DNA of 64,000 nucleotides, taken from positions 1,736,001-1,800,000 of the forward strand of contig NZ_CP030064.1 in assembly GCF_003990725.2 (NCBI RefSeq). Direction: 5' to 3'. Each line of letters begins with the position of its first letter. Position 1 is the first letter of the stretch. The stretch comes from Halorubrum sp. PV6. GTDB taxonomy: Archaea; Halobacteriota; Halobacteria; Halobacteriales; Haloferacaceae. This document shows positions 51,480 to 61,883 of this stretch, one piece after another. Under the pieces are notes generated by a model, which was given only the letters and a program-made list of their open reading frames with translations, ran no database searches and had not been told where the DNA came from. The position numbers were made by a program, and so were the translations under genes.

Positions 51480-51869
51480 ATGAGTGAATCCGAGGACGGA
51501 AAGTGGGGCATCGCCCACGTGTACGCGTCGTTCAACAACACGCTCATCACGGTCACCGACGAGACGGGCGCCGAGACGATCGCCAAGTCGTCCGGCGGCA
51601 CCGTGGTGAAACAGAACCGAGACGAGGCGTCGCCGTACGCCGCCATGCAGATGGCGGAAGTCGTCGCCGAGCGCGTCAAAGACGCCGGCTTAGAGGGCGT
51701 GCACGTTCGCGTGCGCGGCCCCGGCGGCAACCTCAACAAGTCCACCGGTCCCGGTGCCCAGGCGACGATTCGCGCGCTCTCGCGTGCGGGCGTCGAGATC
51801 GGCCGCATCGAGGACGTCACGCCCATCCCGCACGACGGGACGAAGGCGCCCAAGAACAAGCGAGTCTGA
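51480..51869 (+). CDS. rps11: 30S ribosomal protein S11
   Basis: 129 residues, [60 protein letters not shown]. The C-terminal [21 protein letters not shown] is the conserved rRNA-binding end. It occurs in the platform of the small subunit. Six bases downstream of rps4. Confidence 0.96.
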   Translation: MSESEDGKWGIAHVYASFNNTLITVTDETGAETIAKSSGGTVVKQNRDEASPYAAMQMAEVVAERVKDAGLEGVHVRVRGPGGNLNKSTGPGAQATIRALSRAGVEIGRIEDVTPIPHDGTKAPKNKRV

Positions 51870-51870
51870 C

Positions 51871-52623
51871 ATGACGGAAGACGACTTCGACGTCCAGTAC
51901 GTCGAACGGGACGAACGCAGCGCGCGGGTGCTGATCCGCGGGCTCACGCCGGCGTTCGCGAACGGTATCCGCCGCGCGATGGTCGCCGACGTCCCGACGT
52001 TCTCGATCGACACCGTTCGGTTCGTCGAGAACTCCTCCGTCATGTTCGACGAGATGATCGGGCTTCGGCTGGGGCTCATCCCCCTGACGACGCCGCTCGA
52101 CGACTTCGAAATCGGCGACGAGGTCACCCTCGCGCTCGACGTCGAAGGCCCGGCGACCGCGTACTCCGGCGATATCGAGTGCGCGGACCCCCTCGTCGAG
52201 GTCGCCGACGACAACGTCCCGATCATCGAGCTGAAGGAGGGACAGCGGCTGGAGTTCGAGGCCGACGCGGTCCTCGACACCGGCAAGGAGCACGCCAAAC
52301 ATCAGGGCGGCGTCTCCGTCGGCTACCGCCACCTTCAGCACGTAACCGTCGAGGGCGACCTCGGCGAGTTCGACGACGACGAGCCGCGAATTCTCCGCGG
52401 AGTCATCGAGACCCCCGACGGAACGGTCGAGCTCACCGACGAGTTCGACAACGACCTCTCACAGCGGTTCCCCGGCAAGGAGGTCAGCGTCGAGGACATC
52501 CCCGGCGCGTTCGTGTTCCACATCGAGACGGACGGCTCGTTCGACGTCGAAGAACTACTGCTCCGCGCGATCGACTCCATCGAGGAGCGAGCGGACGAAC
52601 TACAGACGAAAGTCGCAGTCTAA
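51871..52623 (+). CDS. rpoD: DNA-directed RNA polymerase subunit D
   Basis: 250 residues from ATG 51871, [47 protein letters not shown]. Homologue of Rpb3 and bacterial alpha, assembling with subunit L as the platform. [41 protein letters not shown] are typical. Without the ferredoxin-like cluster cysteines seen in some archaea, as usual for haloarchaea. One base after rps11's stop. It is a polymerase subunit, not the bacterial sigma factor of the same symbol. Confidence 0.95.
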   Translation: MTEDDFDVQYVERDERSARVLIRGLTPAFANGIRRAMVADVPTFSIDTVRFVENSSVMFDEMIGLRLGLIPLTTPLDDFEIGDEVTLALDVEGPATAYSGDIECADPLVEVADDNVPIIELKEGQRLEFEADAVLDTGKEHAKHQGGVSVGYRHLQHVTVEGDLGEFDDDEPRILRGVIETPDGTVELTDEFDNDLSQRFPGKEVSVEDIPGAFVFHIETDGSFDVEELLLRAIDSIEERADELQTKVAV

Positions 52624-52790
52624 CGTAATGACGGACCTTCAGACCACACGGACGGCGCTCGCCCCTGCACGGAGCCGCGGCGCCGCGGTCCAGCGTCATC
52701 TCGGTTCGAACGGAACCGATGCCGACGCGGACTGTCCCGACCGCGGGACCGAAAGTGGTTTGAAGGGAGCCGGATTACGCAGGAGTGCAC

Positions 52791-52875
52791 GCAGGGATAG
52801 CCAAGTCAGGCCAACGGCGCAGCGTTCAGGGCGCTGTCCTGTAGAGGTCCGCAGGTTCAAATCCTGCTCCCTGCA
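52791..52875 (+). tRNA. tRNA-Leu (anticodon CAG)
   Basis: Acceptor GCAGGGA/TCCCTGC with discriminator A. The anticodon arm AGCG-TTCAGGG-CGCT gives CAG, and the class II variable arm is present. The T loop is GGTTCAAATCC. Flanking GGAGT and ACTCC could extend the acceptor helix, perhaps for processing. It leads the classic halobacterial S9 operon (tRNA-Leu, L18e, L13, S9, RpoN, RpoK, enolase, S2). Confidence 0.95.
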
Positions 52876-52914
52876 CTCCGTTTTCACTAACTCTCCACTT
52901 CAGGAGGGACAGCT

Positions 52915-53268
52915 ATGAGTAGCAAGACGAATCCGAAACTACAGAACCTCATCGCCCATTTGAAGTCGGTCTCGCGTGACTCCGGTGCCAACGTATGGCT
53001 GGACGTCGCCGACCGACTGGAGAAGCCACGGCGCACGCACGCTGAGGTCAACCTGGGCCGCATCGAGCGGTACGCTCAGGAAGACGAGACGGTCGTCGTC
53101 CCCGGCAAGGTGCTGGGCAGCGGTGTGCTTGAAAAGAACGTCACCGTCGCCGCCGTCGACTTCTCGGGAACCGCCCGAACGAAGATCGACCAGGCCGGCG
53201 AAGCGGTGTCACTCGAACAGTTCGCTGAACAGAATCCCGAAGGAAGCAACGTCCGGGTGATTCGATGA
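52915..53268 (+). CDS. rpl18e: 50S ribosomal protein L18e
   Basis: 117 residues, [72 protein letters not shown]. Archaeal-eukaryal relative of bacterial L15. A strong Shine-Dalgarno (AGGAGGGA) lies just before the start. Starts 39 bases after tRNA-Leu. Confidence 0.95.
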   Translation: MSSKTNPKLQNLIAHLKSVSRDSGANVWLDVADRLEKPRRTHAEVNLGRIERYAQEDETVVVPGKVLGSGVLEKNVTVAAVDFSGTARTKIDQAGEAVSLEQFAEQNPEGSNVRVIR

Positions 53269-53714
53269 GTCTCGCGAAAATCGACGCGGACGTCGTCGTC
53301 GACGCTCGCGACTGCATCCTCGGTCGCGTCTCGTCGAAGGTCGCCCAGCGCGTCCTCGACGGCGAGACGGTCGCCGTCGTCAACGCCGAGCGCGCGGTCA
53401 TCACCGGCAACGAAGAGGCGACGATGGAGACGTACCACACCCGCGCGAACCTCGGTTCCGACAGCGGGCCGTACTACCCCAAGCGTCCCGACCGCATCTT
53501 CAAGCGTGCTATCCGCGGCATGTTACCGTACAAGACGGAGGACGGTCGCGAGGCGTTCGCGAACGTTCGCGTGTACGTCGGGAACCCCTACGAGCGCGAC
53601 GAGGACGCCGAAAGCGTCGTCCTCGACGGCACGTCGCTCGACCGCCTCTCGAACATCAAATTCACGACGCTCGGGGACATCTCCGAGTCTCTGGGAGCCA
53701 ACGTCACATGGTAA
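53265..53714 (+). CDS. rpl13: 50S ribosomal protein L13
   Basis: 149 residues, [86 protein letters not shown] is the conserved second half. Early-assembling large-subunit protein. Overlaps L18e by four bases (ATGA). Confidence 0.96.
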   Translation: MSLAKIDADVVVDARDCILGRVSSKVAQRVLDGETVAVVNAERAVITGNEEATMETYHTRANLGSDSGPYYPKRPDRIFKRAIRGMLPYKTEDGREAFANVRVYVGNPYERDEDAESVVLDGTSLDRLSNIKFTTLGDISESLGANVTW

Positions 53715-54106
53715 CTAACACCTCAGGCAAGAAGAAGACGGCCGTCGCCCGCGCCACCGTGCGCGACGGCGAGGGTCGCGTTCGAATCAACTCCCAGCCA
53801 GTCGAGCTGGTCGAACCGGAGCAGGCACGGCTCAAGATGTTAGAGCCGTTCCGCATCGCGGGCGAGGAGCTCCGCGCCGACGTCGACATCGACATCAACG
53901 TCGAGGGCGGCGGCTTCAGCGGGCAGGCAGACGCGACGCGGACCGCCATCGCGCGCGGTCTCGTCCAGCACCTCGGCGACGCCGAGCTGCGCGACGCGTA
54001 CATGAACTTCGACCGCACCCTGCTGGTCAACGACGTGCGCCAGTCCGAACCCAAGAAGTGGGGCGGACCCGGCGCGCGTGCCCGCTACCAGAAGTCCTAC
54101 CGCTGA
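53708..54106 (+). CDS. rps9: 30S ribosomal protein S9
   Basis: 132 residues, [74 protein letters not shown] and the C-terminal [17 protein letters not shown] reach the P-site tRNA. Overlaps L13 by seven bases. Confidence 0.96.
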   Translation: MVTNTSGKKKTAVARATVRDGEGRVRINSQPVELVEPEQARLKMLEPFRIAGEELRADVDIDINVEGGGFSGQADATRTAIARGLVQHLGDAELRDAYMNFDRTLLVNDVRQSEPKKWGGPGARARYQKSYR

Positions 54107-54118
54107 GGTGATCCAGTC

Positions 54119-54313
54119 ATGATGATCCCCGTCCGGTGTTTCACGTGCGGCAACGTCGTGGGTGAACACTGGGAAGAATTCAGCGAGCGCGCCCGCGAGG
54201 GCGACGAGGATCCGGGCGAAGTGCTCGACGACCTCGGCGTCGACCGGCACTGCTGTCGCCGGATGTTAGTCAGTCACCGCGACCTCGTGGACGTCGTCTC
54301 ACCGTACCAGTAA
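54119..54313 (+). CDS. rpoN: DNA-directed RNA polymerase subunit N
   Basis: 64 residues, [21 protein letters not shown]. Homologue of Rpb10: zinc ligands from CFTCG and the adjacent CC (RHCCRRML). Starts 12 bases after S9. Confidence 0.96.
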   Translation: MMIPVRCFTCGNVVGEHWEEFSERAREGDEDPGEVLDDLGVDRHCCRRMLVSHRDLVDVVSPYQ

Positions 54314-54315
54314 CT

Positions 54316-54495
54316 ATGCCAGAACAGCGATACAATCGGTACGAGAAAGCACGAATCCTCGGCGCGCGAGCGCTGCAAGTGTCCTACGGGGCGCCCGTGC
54401 TTATCGACACCGACCAGACCGAGCCGATCCTCGTCGCCGCCGAAGAGTACGACGCGGGGGCGCTCCCCTTTACCGTCCGGAGGGAATCCAACTAA
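54316..54495 (+). CDS. rpoK: DNA-directed RNA polymerase subunit K
   Basis: 59 residues, [29 protein letters not shown]. Homologue of Rpb6 and bacterial omega: [21 protein letters not shown] is the signature, and the end [23 protein letters not shown] is typical. Starts two bases after rpoN and its TAA overlaps the enolase ATG. Confidence 0.95.
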   Translation: MPEQRYNRYEKARILGARALQVSYGAPVLIDTDQTEPILVAAEEYDAGALPFTVRRESN

Positions 54496-55697
54496 TGACA
54501 CGAATTACCGGAATCTCGCTGCGTCGCGTCCTCGATTCACGAGGCAACCCCACCGTCGAAGCCGACGTGCTCACCGAGTCCGGCGGCTTCGGCCGCGGGG
54601 CAGCCCCCAGCGGGGCCTCAACCGGCGAGTACGAAGCGATAGAGCTCCCCGCCAACGAGTCCATCGCGGCAGCTCGCGAACACGCGGTCCCTCGCCTCGA
54701 GGGGCTCTACGCGGGCGACCAGCGCGCCGTCGACAACGCGCTCCGCGCGGCCGACGGCACGGACGACTTCTCCGCGATCGGCGCCAACAGCGCGGTCGCG
54801 ATCTCGATGGCGGCCGCGAAGGCCGCCGCCGACGTGCTCGGTGCGCCGCTGTACCAGCACCTCGGTGGCGCGTTCCGCGGCGAGAACTTCCCGATTCCGC
54901 TCGGCAATGTCGTCGGCGGCGGGGAACACGCCAAGGAGGCGACCCACATCCAGGAGTTCCTCGCTGCGCCGGTCGGCGCGCCGAGCGTCTCGGAGGCCGT
55001 CTTCGCGAACGCCGCGGTCCACGCGGCGGTCGCGGACGTGCTCGACGAGCGCGGCGTTCCGGCCGCGAAAGGCGACGAGGGCGCGTGGGCGCCCCCGATC
55101 TCGGACGCGGACGCGTTCGAGGTCGTCGACGAGGCGGTCGACCGCGTCGAAGACGACGTGGGCTTCGAGATCCGCTTCGGGCTCGATATGGCCGCCGCCG
55201 AACTGTACGACGCCGACGAGGGCGCGTACGTGTACGGCGACGAGACCAAATCGGCCGACGAGCAGATCGACTACGTCGCCGACCTCGTCGAGGAGTACGA
55301 CCTCGCGTACGTCGAGGACCCGCTCGACGAGAACGACTACGAGGCGTTCGCGGAGCTGACCGACCGGGTCGGCGACCGGACGCTGATCTGCGGCGACGAC
55401 CTGTTCGTCACCAACGTCGAGCGGCTCCAAGACGGGATCGACGCCGGCGCGGCAAACAGCATCCTGATCAAGCCGAACCAGATCGGGACGCTGTCGGACG
55501 CGTTCGACGCGGTCGAACTCGCCGCCCGCAACGGCTACGAGACGGTCATCTCCCACCGCTCGGGCGAGACCGAAGACACCACCATCGCACACCTCGCTGT
55601 GGCGACCGACGCCGGGTTCATCAAGACCGGCACGGTCGGCGGCGAGCGCACCGCCAAGCTGAACGAACTGGTCCGTATCGCGGACGACGCAGTATGA
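54495..55697 (+). CDS. eno: Enolase
   Basis: 400 residues, [48 protein letters not shown]. It dehydrates 2-phosphoglycerate to phosphoenolpyruvate. The C-terminal catalytic barrel has the Mg ligands D ([10 protein letters not shown]), E (YVEDPL) and D (ICGDDLFVT), the catalytic lysine [11 protein letters not shown], and [18 protein letters not shown]. Ribosomal operon location is an old observation in halobacteria. Confidence 0.96.
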   Translation: MTRITGISLRRVLDSRGNPTVEADVLTESGGFGRGAAPSGASTGEYEAIELPANESIAAAREHAVPRLEGLYAGDQRAVDNALRAADGTDDFSAIGANSAVAISMAAAKAAADVLGAPLYQHLGGAFRGENFPIPLGNVVGGGEHAKEATHIQEFLAAPVGAPSVSEAVFANAAVHAAVADVLDERGVPAAKGDEGAWAPPISDADAFEVVDEAVDRVEDDVGFEIRFGLDMAAAELYDADEGAYVYGDETKSADEQIDYVADLVEEYDLAYVEDPLDENDYEAFAELTDRVGDRTLICGDDLFVTNVERLQDGIDAGAANSILIKPNQIGTLSDAFDAVELAARNGYETVISHRSGETEDTTIAHLAVATDAGFIKTGTVGGERTAKLNELVRIADDAV

Positions 55698-55713
55698 CGG
55701 GCCCACACCACGC

Positions 55714-56499
55714 ATGAGCGAAGACAACGACGCGGTCGAACTCGACGACGACGCGGAGACCGAGGCGGTCGACGCGGCGGTCGAGGAGGAGGCCGACACG
55801 ACCGAGGAACCGACCGCCGACGCGGCCGACGTGGCCGCCGACGCCGAACCCGAAGCGACTGTCGACGACGAAGAGGAGGACGCCTCCCCGTTCGACGACG
55901 ACGTCATGCCCGACGACGACGTCGACCTGCTGATCCCGGTCGAGGACTACCTCTCCGCGGGTGTCCACATCGGGACCCAGCAGAAGACGTCCGACATGGA
56001 GCGGTTCATCCACCGCGTTCGCGACGACGGCCTGTACGTGCTCGACGTGAGCACGACGGACCAGCGGATCCGCACCGCCGCGGACTTCCTCGGGAACTAC
56101 GACCCCGAGCAGATCCTCGTCACGTCCTCGCGGCAGTACGGTCGGTTCCCGGCCGAGAAGTTCGCGGACGCCATCGGCGCCCGCGCTCGCACCGGCCGCT
56201 TTATCCCCGGTACGCTCACGAACCCCGACTACGCCGGCTACATCGAGCCGGACATCGTCGTGGTCACTGACCCGATCGGCGACGCGCAGGCCGTCAAAGA
56301 GGCCATCACGGTCGGCATCCCGGTCATCGCGATGTGCGACTCCAACAACCAGCTGTCGAACGTCGACCTCGTCATCCCGACGAACAACAAGGGTCGACGC
56401 GCGCTGTCGGTCGTCTACTGGCTCCTCGCCAACGAGACGCTCGACCGCCGCGGCGCCGACACGGTCTTCGCCCTCGACGACTTCGAGGACGAACTGTAA
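55714..56499 (+). CDS. rps2: 30S ribosomal protein S2
   Basis: 261 residues, longer than usual because of an acidic head (about 1-70, [29 protein letters not shown]). The S2 core starts [44 protein letters not shown], and [40 protein letters not shown] is characteristic. Starts 16 bases after enolase. Confidence 0.95.
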   Translation: MSEDNDAVELDDDAETEAVDAAVEEEADTTEEPTADAADVAADAEPEATVDDEEEDASPFDDDVMPDDDVDLLIPVEDYLSAGVHIGTQQKTSDMERFIHRVRDDGLYVLDVSTTDQRIRTAADFLGNYDPEQILVTSSRQYGRFPAEKFADAIGARARTGRFIPGTLTNPDYAGYIEPDIVVVTDPIGDAQAVKEAITVGIPVIAMCDSNNQLSNVDLVIPTNNKGRRALSVVYWLLANETLDRRGADTVFALDDFEDEL

Positions 56500-56628
56500 G
56501 GCGGCTTTCGACGCCGAGTTCGACTTTTATGCCCGCCTCGCTCCGTGAGCCGCGAGGCCGTTCGCCGCGCCTCCGCGAGCGGCCCGCCAAGCGCAACGCC
56601 TGTAAGCCCGCGGAGAGAGTGAACGCGT

Positions 56629-57645
56629 ATGACCGTCTGTGAAGCGCCGGGGAAGGTGTACCTCTTCGGCGAACACGCCGTCGTCTACGGGGAGCCGGCC
56701 GTCCCGGCGGCGATCGAGCGACGCGCCACGGTGACCGCCGAGCCCCGGTCGGACGACCACGTCCGCGTCGAGGCCGAGGACCTCTCGCTCGACGGGTTCA
56801 CCGTCGAGTACGCCGGCGAGTCCGGCGACCGGCCCGACGTTGACGTCCCGACGCCGCTCGTCGAGGCCGCGATGGGGTACGTCGACGCCGCGGTGCGACA
56901 GGCCCGAGACGCGGCCGACGCCCCCGACGCCGGCTTCGACATCACCGTCGAGAGCGACATCCCGCTCGGCGCGGGCCTCGGATCGTCGGCCGCCGTCGTC
57001 GTCGCGGGCATCGACGCCGCGACCCGCGCGCTCGGCCACCCGCTCGACCGCCGAGAACTGGCAGACCGCGCGTACCGCGCCGAGTTCGAGGTGCAAGACG
57101 GGCAGGCGTCGCGGGCCGACACGTTCTGCTCGACGATGGGCGGGGCAGTCAGGGTCGAGGGAGACGACTGCGAGCCCATCGACGCGCCCAACCTCCCCTT
57201 CGTCGTCGGGTTCGACGGCGGCGCGGGCGACACGGGCGAACTCGTCGCCGGCGTCGGCGAACTCCGAGACGAGTACGGATTCGCCGCCGACACGGTCGAA
57301 TCGATCGGCGATCTGGTGCGGGCGGGCGAGGACCTGCTCGCGGACGCCGCGCCCGAGTCCGAACCCTCGCCGGCGCTGCTCGCCGAACTGGGCGATCTGA
57401 TGGACTTCAACCACGGGCTGCTCGCCGCGCTCGGCGTCTCCGCCCGCTCGCTCGACGCGATGGTCTGGGCCGCTCGCGACGCCGGCGCTCACGGCGCGAA
57501 GCTCACCGGGGCGGGCGGCGGCGGCTGTATCGTCGCGCTCGACGCGAGCGACGCGACCGAGACCGCGCTCTCGTTCACGCACGGCTGCGAGGAGGCGTTC
57601 CGCGCGGAGCTCGCGACCGAGGGCGTCCGGGTGGTGGAGCCGTGA
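56629..57645 (+). CDS. mvk: Mevalonate kinase
   Basis: 338 residues, MTVCEAPGKVYLFGEHAVVYGEPAVPAAI. GHMP-kinase motifs: PGKVYLFGEHAVVYG, phosphate-loop SDIPLGAGLGSSAAVVVAG and the C-terminal GAKLTGAGGGGCIVAL. It phosphorylates mevalonate in isoprenoid lipid synthesis. Overlaps ipk (GTGA), a two-gene lipid operon next to the ribosomal genes. Own upstream gap of 129 bases. Confidence 0.95.
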   Translation: MTVCEAPGKVYLFGEHAVVYGEPAVPAAIERRATVTAEPRSDDHVRVEAEDLSLDGFTVEYAGESGDRPDVDVPTPLVEAAMGYVDAAVRQARDAADAPDAGFDITVESDIPLGAGLGSSAAVVVAGIDAATRALGHPLDRRELADRAYRAEFEVQDGQASRADTFCSTMGGAVRVEGDDCEPIDAPNLPFVVGFDGGAGDTGELVAGVGELRDEYGFAADTVESIGDLVRAGEDLLADAAPESEPSPALLAELGDLMDFNHGLLAALGVSARSLDAMVWAARDAGAHGAKLTGAGGGGCIVALDASDATETALSFTHGCEEAFRAELATEGVRVVEP

Positions 57646-58424
57646 CCGAGGAGACGGAGGCCCCCGAGACGCCCCCGGTGGTGCTCAAGCTCGGCGGGAG
57701 CCTGATCACGGAGAAGCATCGGCCGGAGACCCTCGACGCCGACGCCCTCGACGCGGCCTGTGACGCGGTCGCGAGCGCGCTCGCAGAGGGGGCGGTCGAA
57801 AGGCTCGTCGTCGTCCACGGCGGCGGGAGTTTCGGGCACCACCACGCCAGCGAGCACGGCGTCTCGACGACGGCGGGGACCGACGACGCCGACGCCGTGA
57901 TGGACATCCACGGCGCGATGACGGAACTGAACCGGGCGGTGATAGACCGGCTCCGCGACCGAGGCGTGCCGGCGATCCCCGTCCACCCGCTCTCGGTTTC
58001 GGCTCGCCCCGACGGGGCCGACGGCGACCTCGACCTGCCGCTCACCTCGACGGCGACCCTCCTCGGTGAGGGGTTCGTCCCGGTGTTGCACGGAGACGGC
58101 GTCGCCACCGCGGACGTCGGCGTCACCGTCGTCTCCGGGGACGAACTCGTCGTCGAACTGGCCGCCGGCCTCGGTGCGCGCCGGGTCGGCGTCTGCTCGA
58201 CGGTGCCGGGCGTCCTCGACGGCGACGGCGCAGTGATCCCGTCGATCGACTCGTTCGAGGCGGTCGCCGGCGCGCTCGGGGCGAGCGACGCGACCGACGT
58301 ATCGGGAGGGATGGCCGCGAAGGTCCGCGAGCTGCTCGCGCTCGACGCGCCGGCACACGTGTTCGGCGCCGACGGATTGGCGCCGTTCTTACGCGGCGAG
58401 GCCGCCGGCACCCGGATCGACTGA
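57642..58424 (+). CDS. ipk: Isopentenyl phosphate kinase
   Basis: 260 residues from GTG 57642, overlapping mvk by four bases. Amino-acid-kinase fold with KLGGSLITEK (N-terminal), the catalytic-histidine segment VHGGGSFGHHHASEHG, and SGGMAAKVRELL. It makes isopentenyl diphosphate in the alternative archaeal mevalonate pathway. Confidence 0.94.
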   Translation: MTEETEAPETPPVVLKLGGSLITEKHRPETLDADALDAACDAVASALAEGAVERLVVVHGGGSFGHHHASEHGVSTTAGTDDADAVMDIHGAMTELNRAVIDRLRDRGVPAIPVHPLSVSARPDGADGDLDLPLTSTATLLGEGFVPVLHGDGVATADVGVTVVSGDELVVELAAGLGARRVGVCSTVPGVLDGDGAVIPSIDSFEAVAGALGASDATDVSGGMAAKVRELLALDAPAHVFGADGLAPFLRGEAAGTRID

Positions 58425-58469
58425 TCGGCTGACCGAACCCTTATTCGAGCCACCGCCCTTCCTTCGAGC

Positions 58470-59513
58470 ATGAACGAAGCGGACGTGCGAGAGCGACTCG
58501 CCGACGTGCAAGACCCCGACCTCGGGGACGACATCGTCTCGCTCGGCCTCGTGAACGACGTCGCAGTCGACGAGGCCGCGGAGACGGTGCACATCTCGCT
58601 GGCGCTCGGGGCTCCCTTCTCGCCGAAGGAGTCGGCGATGGCGGACGAGGTGCGTGCGGTACTCGCCGACACCGGTCTCGACGTGGAGCTGTCGGCGTCG
58701 ATTCCCGACGAGTTGGATGTCGACGAACAGGTGCTGCCCGGCGTCAAAAACGTGATCGCCGTCGCCTCCGGAAAAGGCGGGGTCGGCAAGTCGACGATGG
58801 CCGTCAACCTCGCGGCGGGCCTTTCCGCGCTCGGCGCGCGGGTCGGCCTGTTCGACGCCGACGTGTACGGCCCGAACGTCCCCCGGATGGTGTCCGCCGA
58901 GGAGCGCCCGCAGACCGACGGCGAGACGATCGTTCCGCCCGAGCGCTTCGGCGTGAAACTGATGAGCATGGACTTTCTCACGGGCGAGGACGACCCGGTC
59001 ATCTGGCGCGGGCCGATGGTTCACAAGATCATCACGCAGCTGGTCGAAGACGTCGAGTGGGGCGAGCTCGACTACCTCGTGATGGACCTCCCGCCGGGGA
59101 CCGGCGACACCCAGCTGACGATCCTCCAGACGCTTCCCCTGACCGGGGCGGTGATCGTCACGACGCCGCAGGAGGTCGCGCTCGACGACGCGGTGAAGGG
59201 GTTACGCATGTTCGGCAAACACGACACCAACGTCCTCGGCATCGCCGAGAACATGGCCGGCTTCCGGTGTCCGGACTGCGGCGGGTTCCACGAGATATTC
59301 GGCTCCGGCGGCGGGAAGGCGCTGGCGCAGGAACAGGATTTACCGTTCTTGGGGGGCGTCCCGCTCGACCCCGCCGTCCGGACCGGCGGCGACGACGGGG
59401 AGCCGGCCGTGTTAGAGGAGGGTGAGACCGCGGACGCTTTTAAAGTGATCGTGGAGAACGTCGCGAACAACGCCGGCGTCGTGCGGCGTCGCGGGGTGAC
59501 TGAAGAGCGATGA
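58470..59513 (+). CDS. Mrp/NBP35-type P-loop ATPase
   Basis: 347 residues. An N-terminal MIP18 domain (DPDLGDDIVSLGLVNDVAVDE, about 15-35) precedes an ApbC/Mrp ATPase: deviant Walker A GKGGVGKST (101-109), VGLFDADVYGPNVPRM, YLVMDLPPGTGD and a CxxC (FRCPDCGG) that binds a bridging iron-sulphur cluster. A carrier for iron-sulphur cluster assembly. ATGA overlap with the next gene. Confidence 0.95.
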   Translation: MNEADVRERLADVQDPDLGDDIVSLGLVNDVAVDEAAETVHISLALGAPFSPKESAMADEVRAVLADTGLDVELSASIPDELDVDEQVLPGVKNVIAVASGKGGVGKSTMAVNLAAGLSALGARVGLFDADVYGPNVPRMVSAEERPQTDGETIVPPERFGVKLMSMDFLTGEDDPVIWRGPMVHKIITQLVEDVEWGELDYLVMDLPPGTGDTQLTILQTLPLTGAVIVTTPQEVALDDAVKGLRMFGKHDTNVLGIAENMAGFRCPDCGGFHEIFGSGGGKALAQEQDLPFLGGVPLDPAVRTGGDDGEPAVLEEGETADAFKVIVENVANNAGVVRRRGVTEER

Positions 59514-59836
59514 CCGACGGAGAAGAGGGGGCGCCCGCAGACGGCGAGCCCGACCCCGCAGACCCCCTCGCCGCCGCGGGCGTCGACCCAGTCGTGTCGG
59601 AGGCGGTCGCCGACGCGGCGGAGGAGTCGTTCCCGGACGACGACGCGGTTCGGTCGTTCCTCCGCGAGATCGCGACCGACGTGCGCGGTGAGAGCTCCGA
59701 GAGCAAACAGCTCTCGGCGATCCTCTACCGCGTCTCCGACCTGTACGACCCGGACGAGCAGACCTCGCCCGAGGAGATCTACCTCAACGTCCGGCACATC
59801 ATGCGGATCAAAGCGCAGGGCGGCATCGAACGGTGA
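59510..59836 (+). CDS. Conserved haloarchaeal protein, unknown
   Basis: 108 residues, MTDGEEGAPADGEPDPADPLAAAGVDPVVSEAVADAAEESFPDDDAVRSFLREIATDVRGESSESKQL. Acidic head followed by helices (SAILYRVSDLYDPDEQTSPEEIYLNVRHIMRIKAQGGIER). It is translationally coupled to the Mrp ATPase and may work with it. No family recognised. Confidence 0.7.
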   Translation: MTDGEEGAPADGEPDPADPLAAAGVDPVVSEAVADAAEESFPDDDAVRSFLREIATDVRGESSESKQLSAILYRVSDLYDPDEQTSPEEIYLNVRHIMRIKAQGGIER

Positions 59837-59957
59837 GCGGCGCCCCTCGGCGCGTGTGAGACGCGATGGAACGGCGTCGGACTCGTCCCGTCGTCGCCGC
59901 CCCCGCAACGGTCTCGCGGAGCGCAACGACTTTCCTGTGGCACGGTAAACGGAACGT

Positions 59958-60275
59958 ATGGACTGGCCACACGACCCCGACGGCGAACAGGGCAGCGAGG
60001 GCATGCGGCAGTACGGACACGCGGTGCTCGCGAAGAAGGTCAACGAGGAGGAGGACTTCCCGCTGTCGGCCGACGACTACGTCGAGGCGTACGGGGACCA
60101 CCCGATTCGGATCGACTTCGAGACGGTGGTCTCCGTCGAGGAGATCTTCGAGAACGTCGAGAAAGCGGAGTTCGCGGACTTCGTCGAGTTCCACCAGGAG
60201 CTCGGACGGGCGATGCGCGAGAACGGCTACTGGTTTTACGAGGGCGCAGAGCAGTTCGTCGACGGCAGCGCGTAG
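59958..60275 (+). CDS. DUF5785-like haloarchaeal protein
   Basis: 105 residues, MDWPHDPDGEQGSEGMRQYGHAVLAKKVNEEEDFPLSADDYVEAYGDHPIRIDFETVVSVEEIFENVEKAEFADFVEFHQELGRAMRENGYWFYEGAEQ. The opening MDWPHDPDGExGSEGM is very typical of this family. No catalytic motif; cytoplasmic. Confidence 0.8.
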   Translation: MDWPHDPDGEQGSEGMRQYGHAVLAKKVNEEEDFPLSADDYVEAYGDHPIRIDFETVVSVEEIFENVEKAEFADFVEFHQELGRAMRENGYWFYEGAEQFVDGSA

Positions 60276-60283
60276 GTTGCGGG

Positions 60284-61711
60284 CTATCGACGCGGTTCGG
60301 CGATCGCGTCTCGATTGCGGATCTCGATTCGGCCTTCGATTCTGGGGTCGATCCCGTGTTCGCGAGCGTAGTCGGCGAGGACCTCGTACTGGATGCCCGC
60401 CTCGTCGACCCGGTGGCGCTGGGCGAGCGTCGGGAACTCGTGGTCCGAGTGGAGCAGGTACTCGGAGACGGCGACCGTGTAACGCGCTTCGGGGTCGATC
60501 GGTTCGCCGCCGACCGTCGCTTCCAAGAGGAGTTCGGCGTCGGCGTCCCAGACGACCTGCGCGTTCGAGACGTGACCGTGCCACCACGCGTCCTCGCCGA
60601 AGTCGACGTCGGGAGCGGCCATCTCGCGCAACACGTCGCGAAGCTCCGCGCCGGTGATCGACGCGAGGGCCACCGGCTCCTCGAACGGGATCAGACTGAT
60701 CAGGTCGGCCTTCGTCACGTCGCCGGCCCACGGGTCGCCCTGACGGAGCCCGCCGGCGTTCGACAGCCCCACGTCGGCGTCGAGCGCCCAGCGGAACGCG
60801 TCGGCGACGAAGTTGCCGACGCGGCACTCGCCGCCGTGGACGACCGCCCCGGTCCGTTCGATCGGCTCCGTCACCCGACCGACGACCTCGCCGAGGTCTG
60901 CCGCGGCCATCCGGCCTTCGAGGGCGCCCGCGAGTCCGTCGACCGGCTCGGCGCCGTCCGGCTCGTGGAGGGTCGCGGCGGGGCGGGGTTCCCCGTCGGC
61001 GGTCGCCGCCTCGCCGAGTTCGACCTCGACGACCGCTTCGCCGTTGACGCCGGGACGGACGAGCAGGGTGTCGGCGACGCGTTCGTTTCGCGGGCTGTGA
61101 ACGTGCCCGCCGAGGATCACGTCGACGTCGAGTTCGCGGGCGAGGTCGTCGTCGCCGGCGCCGAGGTGCGACAGGACGACCGTGTGGTCGAGCCCGTCGC
61201 CCGCTTCGGCCGCCGCTTTGCGCAGCTCCGCGAGCGCGTCTCGGACGGAGACGACCGGGTCGTCGAAGGAGAGTTCGGCGGCCATCGGGTTCAGCGAGTG
61301 CGTTGCGGGGTCGGTGACGCCGACGAACCCGACGGCGGCGCCGTCGACGCGACGGATCGTCCAGGGGACCACGCCCTCGGCGCGACCGAACGGCTCGCCG
61401 GACTCGTCCCGGACGTTCGCGGAGACGAACGTCGCGGTGGCGTCACGGATCAACGAGCGAAGCGGGTCCGGACCGTAGTCGAACTCGTGGTTGCCGAAGG
61501 TGTCGAGGAGGGTGTCGGTCGCGGCGTAAAAGTCGAGAATCTGCCGGCCGGTGGCGACGAGCGAGAGGACGCCCGGCGCGGTGGTGTCGCCGGTGGCGAC
61601 GACGGCCGCGTCCGGTCCGGAGAGTTCGCGGATGCGCCCGGCGAGCCGGGCCGCCCGCTCCGGCGTGTCGAAGACGTTCTCGATGTCGGAGTAGTGAACG
61701 AGGCGGGGCAT
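60284..61711 (-). CDS. 5'-nucleotidase/metallophosphatase of UshA type, cytoplasmic
   Basis: 475 residues, MPRLVHYSDIENVFDTPERAARLAGRIRELSG. No signal peptide, unlike most UshA enzymes. Metallophosphatase ligands: HYSDIEN (in place of HTND), TGDTTAPG, FGNHEFDYG, LSHLGAGDD and GGHVHS. A C-terminal 5'-nucleotidase domain starts near residue 280 (GNFVADAFRWALDADVGLSNAGGLRQG). It probably hydrolyses intracellular nucleotides or a related phosphate ester; exact substrate unknown. Confidence 0.85.
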   Translation of the reverse strand: MPRLVHYSDIENVFDTPERAARLAGRIRELSGPDAAVVATGDTTAPGVLSLVATGRQILDFYAATDTLLDTFGNHEFDYGPDPLRSLIRDATATFVSANVRDESGEPFGRAEGVVPWTIRRVDGAAVGFVGVTDPATHSLNPMAAELSFDDPVVSVRDALAELRKAAAEAGDGLDHTVVLSHLGAGDDDLARELDVDVILGGHVHSPRNERVADTLLVRPGVNGEAVVEVELGEAATADGEPRPAATLHEPDGAEPVDGLAGALEGRMAAADLGEVVGRVTEPIERTGAVVHGGECRVGNFVADAFRWALDADVGLSNAGGLRQGDPWAGDVTKADLISLIPFEEPVALASITGAELRDVLREMAAPDVDFGEDAWWHGHVSNAQVVWDADAELLLEATVGGEPIDPEARYTVAVSEYLLHSDHEFPTLAQRHRVDEAGIQYEVLADYAREHGIDPRIEGRIEIRNRDAIAEPRR

Positions 61712-61875
61712 TCGATACGCGGAGAACGGGCGAGCCCCGTTTAAAAAGCGCGGAGTTCGACGCCGACCCCCGGCGGGCCGCGACGAGCGACCCCGATCGA
61801 ACCGTCACGCAGACGGCGAACGCCGGACGGAACCCCGTGAGCCCCGCTCGCACACCCGCACGACATTGAAAGCGC

Positions 61876-61883
61876 TTTTATGG
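61876..61883 (+). promoter_or_regulatory. Probable TATA box of the L7Ae operon
   Basis: TTTTATGG about 117 bases before the L7Ae ATG. Predicts a leader of roughly 90 bases; the leader has no clear riboswitch fold visible by eye. Confidence 0.4.
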
